Made by a program: the position numbers and the translations under genes. Below the pieces are notes generated by a model. It made no database searches, was not told the origin of the DNA, and was given only the letters and a program-made list of their open reading frames with translations. Source: Lunularia cruciata (taxonomy: Eukaryota; Streptophyta; Marchantiopsida; Lunulariales; Lunulariaceae). From it: 64,000 bases of DNA. The first letter of the stretch is position 1. Every line of letters starts with the position of its first letter. This document shows, one piece after another, positions 55,578-64,000 of this stretch. Location of the stretch: assembly GCA_948567375.1 (NCBI GenBank), contig OX419760.1:31062001-31126000 (forward strand), in the 5' to 3' direction.

Positions 55578-57289
55578 TTATTTTTGGCAAATTTCCAGTA
55601 TAAAGTCAGATAACATCTGATAACTTGGAGAAGACATATCATTGGGTCTACATACGTTGACATGATCCTCCTGAATGGTCATTACATTTTCACCATATCG
55701 TGCGGATCCCTCATCTACCACCACACCCTTCCAATTTCCCTGCAGTTTGTAAATCGTCGATCCAATCATCAGAAGAAATTGAATGTGCGTCCCTCAAACT
55801 TGAACCTCGCTATTTGCAGAACATTGTGGCTCCAGACCAAGCACGTTCAACCATATTTGTTCAAAGGACTCAATTTGATTCAGAAGATATCAAGATTGTA
55901 ACAGTATTATAAGGACGTTTAGATACTATTCAATGAAAAATAGATATGTGCAATAGAGCTGCTGATATAAAACCGAATCCAACTTGAAATAGTACCAGAT
56001 CAGTCTCGTTGACCCCGATCACAGATCGCACCTTGATTCCGCCCCACTTTTTGCCGTGATTTTCCTGATGCCTGTCCATACTTTGTTGCAATCTCGATGA
56101 GTCCTTACTGAACTCTTCTAGCAGTTTCACCAAGTCAGCATGTTTCCTCTGTTTGGGAAAGAGTTGCTCATTTACTTCTTTCTTCAGAGCTATGTGTGGT
56201 GTTGAGTAGTAAAATGTCCCAGCTAAATTGTCCAGAAATCTCCGTACTCTTTCTTGTCCCGGTTTGAGCCCCTTCATTACCGCTTGGTGGATAAATTCCT
56301 TTATCAACAATCCTCCAAAGCAATGGCCAACCAAGATTACAGGTACCCCCTCTTCTTGACCCACATTGACTTCGTGATTATCGATGATGGTGGATAGGAA
56401 GTACTCCGCAATTAGATAATTGTCTAATCTACCTGCAGTGGCGGTTTGAATCACACTTGGATCATAAGATGCTGCCAATGCTCGAACGACGATGTTCTTC
56501 TCCTTAAACGTTTTGTCCTCTTCGAACCATTGTGGCCAATATTCATCAGGATGACCTTTCTTTGTCCAAGTAGTCAAGTGTATATCTTTGATGTTTCGAT
56601 CTCCGAGTTGAAGACCATGAAAGAAAATAAGCTCCACTGTTGGTTTAGCAGTGCTTTTGGACTTGAATTTGAACAGACTGTCGCTTAGTTTATCAACCTG
56701 TAAAAGAAAAGTCGCAGATACTACCTGTATTAGTGCAATGTGCCAAAATTTGCAGCTGCATGGGACCAATTTCAGTCCGAGATACCAAGGAGAATGTGGA
56801 GGACCTCAGGAAGTTCGTAATTCCTGAACCAGTCTCTTCTGTAAAACTGACATAAACTTAGTTTTCGTGTCCTGAGAACCATGTGACTCTCATAGGACAG
56901 TAAGGCATGTTTGAACATGACGAAATGTATTGCTAGTTTCTGCAAACCAAAGAATCTCTAGGAAAGCAATTTTAAATTAGCGAATGCTTCAGATGACTTC
57001 TACAAATCGCTGTTAATTTCTACAGAGAGAGAAAGGTATTGCTACACGCGACCGCAGACAAAAGAGAAGATCTTCATCTGGATGAAACATGGATAAAACT
57101 AGCTGATTACTCGGTAACTGCAATTTCTAATCGATTGTCACTTCAGTTTATTCAGAGCTGCTACCTTTGCAAGTCATGAGCCAATCGTCTGGAAGTGAAA
57201 GCTTAAGTTAAGACCACCATCACTCTCACCTTCATCTTTGCAACAGTTGACGTCGAGGATGATTGAGGAGCCTGCAGCTCTGTGGACAT
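55578..57289 (-). CDS. SERAC1/DUF676-like alpha/beta-hydrolase, gene 1 (307 aa, 3 exons)
   Basis: Exons 57289-57230, 56697-55996 and 55739-55578 join in phase 0 with GT/AG borders and give 307 residues. The fold signatures are VELIFFHGL (oxyanion strand, residue ~41), TTWTKKGHPDEYWPQWFEED, VVRALAASYDP, the nucleophile elbow VPVILVGHCFGGLLIKE (Cys at residue 146 where hydrolases usually have Ser), FYYSTPHIAL, and the C-terminal EDHVNVCRP with the probable catalytic His 280. Family: SERAC1-like serine esterases, lipases or acyltransferases; substrate unknown. The start is the ATG of a 20-residue Ser/Thr-rich exon 1. Its close paralogue is on the opposite strand at 61265-62989 with the same introns. 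In liverworts, related hydrolase domains are known fused to NBS-LRR proteins; here the LRR remnant lies 3 kb downstream on the same strand. Confidence 0.85.
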
Positions 57290-57700
57290 GGTCGGTCGTA
57301 GTAAGCTTGGCAGTTTGTTCCACACAAGACACAACCATGGCCAAGCTCCCTTCGACGGTTCTAAATCATTTCTGTATGTCATCGATCGTGAAAGTCAATG
57401 GATCAATCTTAGTTGAATTGGGTCCTTATGCACATTGCTTGCCCTGATTTTCTCCTGATCTCATCTCATGAATTCGAATACTGAGATTTTTCTAGTGGAT
57501 TCATTCATTCCCGAAGATATAATCGGCAATCCGTTCCTGTCAGTGAGCATCTCATCATAATGACGATCCCAATTTCTTTTTTCGAGATTTAATTTTCAGG
57601 TGTTTCAGTGTAATATTTCTTGTTCCACTATGCGAAGTATTCCTTAGTAGAATGTAAATTAGAATTATTTTTGTTGATCGTAATCTTCCTACTCCCGTGG
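57290..57700. promoter_or_regulatory. Upstream region of hydrolase gene 1
   Basis: Expected promoter and 5' UTR of the minus-strand gene; no TATA box could be assigned with confidence. Confidence 0.3.
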
Positions 57701-57816
57701 CCATTCTGCGCGTCTGAATAGGAAAGTGTAGACAGTGAGTATCTTTTGACTTTTGTTGCCACTCTGCGCGTTCGACTTGGAAAATGTAGACACTGGGTAT
57801 CCTTTTGACTTTCGTG
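57701..57816. repeat. 58-bp tandem duplication
   Basis: Unit 1 57701-57758 and unit 2 57759-57816 share CTCTGCGCG or TTCTGCGCG, GTAGACA-TG-G-GTATC and CTTTTGACTTT with the same order. Confidence 0.85.
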
Positions 57817-58222
57817 CCCATCGTTTGCGTATCATCTTATAAACGTGTTCTGACAGTCTAAAGCTGCAGAAGGAGATAAACACGCCACCACCATAAGTAG
57901 GACCAGCCTTGAGGACGCCAATTGGGTACTGTACGGCAAAATACTATGGGAGCCACCAAATTATATTGAAAGTGCAACCTTTGTTGTGACTATTTGGCTG
58001 TCTTTATCTTACCAGTGGACATGAAGTCTACACTGAGTACCAAACTTTCGTAGTATTTTATTCCGTGGGACCATATCGCAAATACGACGAAGCTGCAGTT
58101 CTTTTAGTATCAAAATTGAGTAGCCAGTGTACTCATCGGACTTATCAAACTGGGCACGACATATCATGTTAAAGGCAACATAATTCGGTTGCAAAAAGGG
58201 GATTCAATTCCTTTTTTAATTT

Positions 58223-58414
58223 GGTCACGAACGAGGGATATCATTAACACAGTGTCCATCAAAATGTCCATCCAAGGATATCATTAAAAAAATGTACATC
58301 GAAATGTCCATCACACTTGGTCACGAACGAGGGATATCATTAAAACAATATACGTCAAAATGTCCATCCAAGGATATCATTAAAACAATATCCATCAAAT
58401 GTCCATCACACTTG
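58223..58414. repeat. 96-bp tandem duplication with inner repeats
   Basis: GGTCACGAACGAGGGATATC begins at 58223 and at 58319. Each unit itself contains two copies of GGATATCATTAA followed by AATGTCCATC, so the region has four short repeats in two long ones. Confidence 0.9.
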
Positions 58415-58496
58415 ACTGAAAAATAATATCAAATATTCCTTATGCTAGTGTTATGGTGAAATATTATTTATGTTAGTGTTATGGTGAGTTTAAGGT

Positions 58497-58663
58497 ATGC
58501 TATGGTCTTCACTAGATATTCATTTTGTGTACTAAATTGGATACAATATGCTAGACATCTTCTATACAATGGTAAGCATGCTATGGTCTTCACTGGATAT
58601 TCATTTTGTGTGCTAAATTGCATACAATATACTATGCTAGACATCTTCTATACAATACAATGA
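58497..58663. repeat. 81-bp tandem duplication
   Basis: ATGCTATGGTCTTCACT starts at 58497 and 58578, continuing through TTCATTTTGTGT and CTAGACATCTTCTATAC in both units. The open plus frame across it is a by-product of the repeat. Confidence 0.9.
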
Positions 58664-59347
58664 GCATGGTAACAATACAATGAGCATGGTAAGTAAATAC
58701 ATGACAAATCCAGAGAAACAATATTGGTTAGATTAGAAATGGATACTTTTCTACTCCAAAAGGACTATAAAATATTGATATTGTTTTTGATGTGAATTGG
58801 TAATTATGGGGTACGGAAAATTCATTTTTTCATGGAGATTTGGATAAAAGAAGATCTAAAACAAGATTTATTTTTACGCTTGTTGGTGGTGCGGTAGGTT
58901 GAAAGTTACTCTATAATAAGTTGGAAGTTATTCTCTAATCTATTGTTGCTCCCTCTACTGCAGAGACCTAATACATGCAAACAACCGAATACATGCCAAC
59001 AACTAAGGTGGCCAAAGACGCAATATGGCTAAAATGATTAGCCAAGGATGAACGCCTCCCTAACATGAAGTCCATATTTCTTTTGTGATAACCAAAGTGT
59101 TATTCACTTGACCAAGAATCAAGGACAAAACATATTGATAGGGAAACATCATTGTACGGGGCGAGTTGTGACAAATGGTGAGATCAATTTGCAAAAGATT
59201 GGCATATAGACATACTCAGTTCATTTGATGACTAAATTTATTCATGTTGAAAAGTCCAAATTATGCGTAAACTTGCTCGAGGTTTGATGTTGCTTTTTGG
59301 GATGATGCACTTGATATAAGCAAAAGGTTAAGAGTGGTATATTTGAA

Positions 59348-59465
59348 TTGTTATTAATGACTTGATTGATTATCGAAGACTATGACAATCAGGAGCAAAA
59401 GTGAATGTTTCATCATTCACTTTTGCTCAATAGTCTTCAATAATCAATCAAGTCACTAATAACAA
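59348..59465. repeat. Long near-perfect hairpin
   Basis: Left arm 59348-59407 and right arm 59414-59465 pair over two stems: an outer stem of about 36 bp (one or two mismatches; TTGACTTGATTGATTAT-type sequence) and an inner perfect 15-bp stem GAGCAAAAGTGAATG / CATTCACTTTTGCTC. A bulge of about 8 nt (near GACAATCAG) is on the left arm only; the loop is TTTCAT. Confidence 0.9.
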
Positions 59466-59479
59466 GCCATATATACCAA

Positions 59480-59600
59480 TCTCCACCAAGGTGCGGGCCA
59501 AGCGCTTACTAGATACTTCAACCCCGAACATAACATTCTCCACCAAAATGCGGGTACAGGCCTTATCTAGATATATTCAGTCACTAGTACGGGCAAAATA
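59480..59600. repeat. Diverged ~68-bp tandem repeat
   Basis: CTCCACCAAGGTGCGGGCCAA and CTCCACCAAAATGCGGGTAC, each followed by CTTAC/TTAT, CTAGATA and TTCA, at about 68 bp spacing. Confidence 0.65.
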
Positions 59601-61264
59601 TTAAAGTGACTAGATACCTTGAACGGTCAAATCCCCATGAAGTCTCGTATGAGTTGAGCTGAATTACCGTGATATATACATATATGCTCAGCCGAATGAC
59701 CGTGACGAGGAACTATCTCTATATACATACGAGTAATAAAGTGTTGGGTGAGCTTGTTTCAGGTTTTTTGCTGTTGTCCTACATAATTTGCTTAATGGGT
59801 TGATGTGCTATTGCGAGAGGTTATCGGGACTGTGGTTTCTAACACTGCATGTCTTCACCACCACGATATGGAAGAGAAAGTTGGAAGGAGATTACTGTAC
59901 ACCCCACGTACTTCATACGAACCCAATTTGTAATGTGAGATCAAATTAAGTAGGAAGTTTATGTGTGGAATTTCGTCTGAAGAAGTGTTATCCTCGCTCA
60001 GGTTCCCGTGTAAGCATGTTTCCATCTTTTTTCGTCCCTTATGCTTCGAGGTTCGGAGGAAGATTACCGTATATACTCGTATTCTTACTGTCCGTACAAC
60101 CCAGATCTAGAGGAATCATCCCAAGAAGTCGACAAAGGGACATTTACCGATAACATAAGTTTAAAGTCACAAACCCCACGAATCTACTGTCAGCAAGCCT
60201 TGAAAGTCAAATGAAACAAAACGCGTAAAGCTTGAGGAGGCCCCAGAACTGTTGCAAATATACTTGTTCGGTTGAAGATGCAGCCCGAGTCTGACCGTGT
60301 CCAACTCTCAGGTCAAGGGCCCCGCAACACATGCTCTTTAGTTATTTGCGATATGATTCAGAGCAGACCTTAAGTAACGATGTGATTCGTTTTCCGGTTT
60401 CTGAGTGCAGCTAGCACTAAAGACAGCGCTAAGGATGGTATTGTAGTAATGATCAGCTTCTGAATCACCAAATGTGCTTTAAACTGCTAATTGTGGTCGC
60501 CGTCAACCCACCCATGCGCTTTATTATCTTAACTGAAATACATGTCTGCTCGCTTTCGTGCCCGAATGTTAAAGGATCTAAATACTCTTTCTGCTGCCTA
60601 GTTAAGCTTGCCTTGGATTGTGCATAAGCAAATTGTATGCTTTAGAACATGAGAGTAACATGCACAGGCTGTGTATTGAGTCTAGTTTTGTGGAAGCCAA
60701 ACAATCCTTCTCTATACCGTATATATTATTTGAGCAATGATCATTTGAAAAGGCTGAGAGTCCATGTAGTCAAACGTTTGAATATTATTAAAATACACTA
60801 CTAGAGATCATGCTGAATTTAAGGTTTAGGCCTCATGATCACAGGTTGAACGATCACCCACGAATTACGAATGGTGCCGTGTTATTTGACCTTGTGCTCT
60901 TTAGTGCTTAACCACCACCATAATGTGATAGGCCAACGACCAAGGCTACGAAGGTCGAAGGATACTTTGCACTAGACCCGCAGAGTGGCCATGGGAAGCG
61001 GAAGATTACGGTCAAAGGCTGAGTGGGAACGAGAAAGAGTATTCTCAAACATCTGAACAAAATCGCCGGAAAGTGAATGTTCGCTATAACCTCAACGACG
61101 CGATTGGATTCTAAAATCTCTTTCACTCGAAGCATCAGCAAATATCAAATGTTCAATACAATGTGTCTGAGATGACTTCAGTAGAAGGTCAGGGAAAGCG
61201 ATGTGTTCAAGGATCGAGTCCAATCTCAGATTGATCCATCCACGATCGATATTATGCAAGAATA
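59601..61264. other. Spacer upstream of hydrolase gene 2
   Basis: No recognised gene. A plus frame 59965-60153 and a minus frame 61141-60908 are open but match nothing. The last few hundred bases should hold the promoter of the plus-strand hydrolase. Confidence 0.4.
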
Positions 61265-62989
61265 ATGGGGGCTTGGGTGAGTGTACTGTGGACTTGGGTG
61301 AGTGTACTGTGGAGGACGTCGTCAAACTTACCACAACTATCCTCGACGTCAACCAAGGCAAAGATGGAGGTGCGGTTTATGGCAGTCTAACTTGAGCTTG
61401 AAATTCGAGACGATTGACCCATGACTTCGAACATGCTTCGAACACACCGCTCTGGAGGATTCATTGAGAGTTGTCTAGGAAGTGGGTGTCGATGATACTA
61501 GTCATCTGAAGCATTCGTTTATCTAATTTAGTAGCAGTATTTTCCTGGTGATTTGTGATTTTTTTAAATTGGCAATCAAAACCTTTTATTTTCCAATCAT
61601 ATCTCAGTCTCCTGGTACGAGTCCCATGTTACTGATCAGCATCTGAAATTCATGTGAGGTTCTAAGAAAACATGTAAATAGAAATTTGGATTTCCTGAGG
61701 TACTGACTTCCCTGTCTCGGACTGGAAGTAGTTCTGCGTAGTAACCAGTTGGGGAATCGGTGTAAATTTCGGCACACTGCATTATAAAGTTCCAAGTAAT
61801 GACTTACAGGTGCTTCCTTACAGGTTAAGAGACTATGTGACGGTCTGTTCGAATTCAAGTTCATTAGGAACACCGATAAAGAAGAACCCACAGTCGAGCT
61901 TATTTTCTTTCATGGTCTTCAATTCGGAGAACGTGAACACAAAGATTTACATTTGACTACTTGGACGAAGAAAAGTCATCCTGATGAATACTGGGCGCAA
62001 CTATTTGAAGAGGACGAAACATTCAGTACGAATAACATTGTCGTTCGAGCGTTGGCAGCATCTTATGATCCGAGTACTGTCAAAACTGCCACGAAAGGTC
62101 GAATGGACATTTATACTCTTGCTGAGAGTTTTGCATTCACCATGATCAAGAGTGACGCTGCAAAGGTGGGTCGGAAAAAGGGTGTGCCTGTGATCTTGGT
62201 TGGCCATGCCTTCGGAGGATTGTTGATTAAAGAAATCATCAGGCAGGCGGCAAGGACAGCGCATGGTGGGGGGCAAGATGCAGTTAGAATACAGGAATTT
62301 CTGGACAATTTAGCTGGAGTGTACTACTACTCAACACCCCACATAGCTCTGAAAGAAGAAGTATTCGAGAAACTTTTCCCCAAGCAGAGGACACATGCTG
62401 ATTTCGTGAAATTGCTCAGGGAGTTGAATGAGCAAGTCGCCAGACTGGAGATGGAGATGAGTAACCTTCAGAGCAGAATTGGCAAAAATTGGGGCGGAAT
62501 GAAGGTGCAATCTGTGTTCGAGAGCCACGAAACTGATTTGGTAAAATTTCAGCTAGTCTTATTCCACAACACTCGCTCTATTATCTATTTTCAACTAAAT
62601 ACTACCTACCTCTACCGTCTTGATAATACTTGTAGAATTCTGAATCTAACGAATTTATTTGAGAGCTTTAACAGATATTGCCGAATGTGGACTCATCTGG
62701 AGCCATCATGTTTGAGTGTTGCAAGTAGCGTTGGTTTATAGACAGAGGCCGTACATACGATTCTATTTTGATGATTAGATTAGTACTGACGATCTGCAAA
62801 TTGCAAGGACAGGGAACTTTTAAGGGCCTACTGGTACCAGAGGCATCTGGGCGGATGGGGGATTCCATGGCAATTGCGGAGGATCATTTCAACATATGCA
62901 GACCTGATAACGTACATTCTCTCAGTTATCTGAGAATATCCAAATTTATCATGGACATTTGTGCGTATCCGAAGAAGACTGGTTCTTAA
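61265..62989 (+). CDS. SERAC1/DUF676-like alpha/beta-hydrolase, gene 2 (332 aa, 3 exons)
   Basis: Exons 61265-61369, 61824-62540 and 62813-62989 join in phase 0 at the same intron positions as gene 1 and give 332 residues. Shared blocks are VELIFFHGLQFGE, TTWTKKSHPDEYWAQLFEED, VVRALAASYDPS, VPVILVGHAFGGLLIKE, YYYSTPHIAL, KNWGGMKVQS and AEDHFNICRP. The nucleophile position (residue 164) is Ala (GCC), which should abolish Ser or Cys catalysis. The conserved His is at about residue 308. Exon 1 is longer than in gene 1 and contains an in-frame 21-bp tandem duplication; its exact start is uncertain. Intron 2 of both genes shares sequence (GGAGCCA, TTGATGATTAG/TGATGATTGG), which shows they arose by duplication including introns. 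Could be a pseudoenzyme or regulatory module. Confidence 0.82.
61272..61313 (+). repeat. 21-bp tandem duplication inside exon 1 of hydrolase gene 2
   Basis: Two exact copies of a 21-bp unit beginning CTTGGGTGAGTG (61272-61292, 61293-61313). In the exon frame it repeats a seven-residue, Trp- and Val-rich peptide. Each unit also contains GGTGAGTG, a splice-donor-like word. Confidence 0.85.
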
Positions 62990-64000
62990 CTGGCCTAGTA
63001 CAAACTCACGAATCTAGCGAAGATGGAAATCCGCGTTCACTAGCATGTGACTCTCCATACGTTTATATATTTGTTCTCTATCCACATTGTGATTTACTTT
63101 GCACAGATATTTTCGGTCATTTCAAACTTGAGTAGCTCAGTTTCTTTACTTCGTCAACACGAAAAAGTTGATAGTAAGGTAATATTTTCCATTTGCTACC
63201 TGTTTTGTTTGAGAATTCACGATTGCATTCATTGACTAAGGTTGTCTTAAACTTTTCAAGGCATTGCAGTCTTTCTCATGCCAACATTCATCTCAAATCC
63301 GTCTTGCCGAAAAGTTCAGCACCATAACCCATTGCCTAATTGCAAATCATCCAGCTGCGTGTTGGTAAGAAAAAAATTGAAGGCACGGTGCACTCGCCTT
63401 GGTTGATTGCTCGGATTCTTGAGATCAGTCGTCTCCTAAAGATGTAATTCATTGAGAAGATGTTCGGGTATGCTCGATAAGTAACTCAGTGAGATTCAAT
63501 GAAGTATTCTTCGATTGTGCTAGATAGGCAGGAGAACGTTACATCGATATTAGTGTCAGTCGCAAATCAAACACATGTATCGGAACTGTGTAACCGTAAT
63601 CATGTCTACGGCATAGTAACAGTGGATTAGAGGAACACTCCAAAATAAAAGTCAGGAAATAATCTTAAATTTCAACCTAGACCATCCATCATATAGTGGG
63701 GGGACGGCATCCAGTAGCAATATAGTGGAGTATGGGGGACGGTATATACGGATATTGATCACGAACCAGTTACAGCAAGTCCTGCCTGAACATAGCTATG
63801 TTCGCTATGGTCTCCCATCTCCCTCTGTTTCATATATGCTCTACGTGAGCGTGAACGATTCACAAACTTGTGAGATGGATATATTTGGCCACGGGTTTTG
63901 CGATTCTTGCAATATTTGCCTGAGCTCAAAGTTGGGAAAACATACTGTCGAACATGATGGGAAAAACTATTTGAGGCGTAGCGTTGTTGTGTTATCTGGC
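62990..64000. other. Downstream of hydrolase gene 2, unrecognised
   Basis: No domain was recognised to the window end. GC content stays gene-like, and an open frame lies at 63047-63235. If gene 2 were part of a hydrolase-NBS-LRR gene, its NB-ARC region would lie beyond 64000 or be unrecognised here. Confidence 0.35.

Noticed and set aside
55930-56769. Taking the long open frame 56769-55930 as the whole of hydrolase gene 1.
   Set aside because: Both ends read through introns: an acceptor at 56698-56700 and a donor at 55995 give exons that match gene 2, with exon 1 and exon 3 elsewhere.
62660-62725. Possible extra exon in intron 2 of hydrolase gene 2, after an AG at 62673 (ILPNVDSSGAIMF then stop).
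   Set aside because: It would end the protein before the conserved EDHFNICRP block; the splice to 62813 keeps phase and matches gene 1.
1-64000. CRISPR arrays, rRNA, canonical tRNA genes, riboswitches and bacterial-type operons.
   Set aside because: Searched by eye on both strands; none seen, and the genome is eukaryotic.

Overview
The window is a piece of a land-plant nuclear genome. It holds spliced genes with GT-AG introns, plastid-type and plant LRR-type proteins, and stacked Ty3/gypsy LTR retrotransposons with tRNA-primed leaders. An SERAC1/DUF676-like alpha/beta-hydrolase pair lies beside degraded LRR sequence, and one retroelement has a PHD-like integrase tail. Together these hint at a bryophyte or another non-seed plant, but that placement is inference. 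No rRNA, bona fide tRNA, CRISPR or bacterial operon was seen.

Layout. (1) 1-2.7 kb: the first six recognisable exons of a nuclear gene for a plastid-type saccharopine-dehydrogenase-like oxidoreductase (minus strand); its C-terminal half is not visible. (2) 2.7-8.3 kb: AT-rich spacer, then remnants of a pogo/Tigger-type DDE transposase with two solo LTRs inserted in it. (3) 8.4-45.1 kb: a retrotransposon graveyard. The oldest layer is a degraded minus-strand Ty3 element (D; pieces at 9-15 kb and probably 28-29 kb). Into D went a minus-strand chromovirus copy A' (15254-25956), and into the RNase H region of A' went a plus-strand copy of the same family, A (17369-23011, TSD ATGAT). A second chromovirus-like element, B (29336-43740), was hit in its 3' LTR by element C (35571-43374). 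C has two 679-bp LTRs that read identical and one uninterrupted 1608-codon gag-pol. Solo LTRs of the A and B families are scattered around, several with clean TSDs. (4) 45.1-49.1 kb: AT-rich spacer with nothing recognisable. (5) 49.6-52.6 kb: decayed minus-strand leucine-rich-repeat sequence of the plant NBS-LRR kind. (6) 55.6-63 kb: two paralogous three-exon alpha/beta-hydrolase genes in divergent orientation (minus 55578-57289; plus 61265-62989), separated by tandem duplications and a long hairpin.

Most interesting points: elements A, B and C, though different in sequence, each carry a short leader ORF between the LTR/PBS and gag with the shared core P-x-V-x-x-V-V-x-Y; C carries this peptide twice, flanking an extra CCHC zinc-knuckle ORF. 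The A-family LTR is packed with perfect heat-shock elements upstream of its TATA box. The hydrolase pair has Cys and Ala where a classical Ser nucleophile would sit. Coordinates of LTR ends, TSDs, exons and intact ORFs come from direct reading; ages are judged only by eye.
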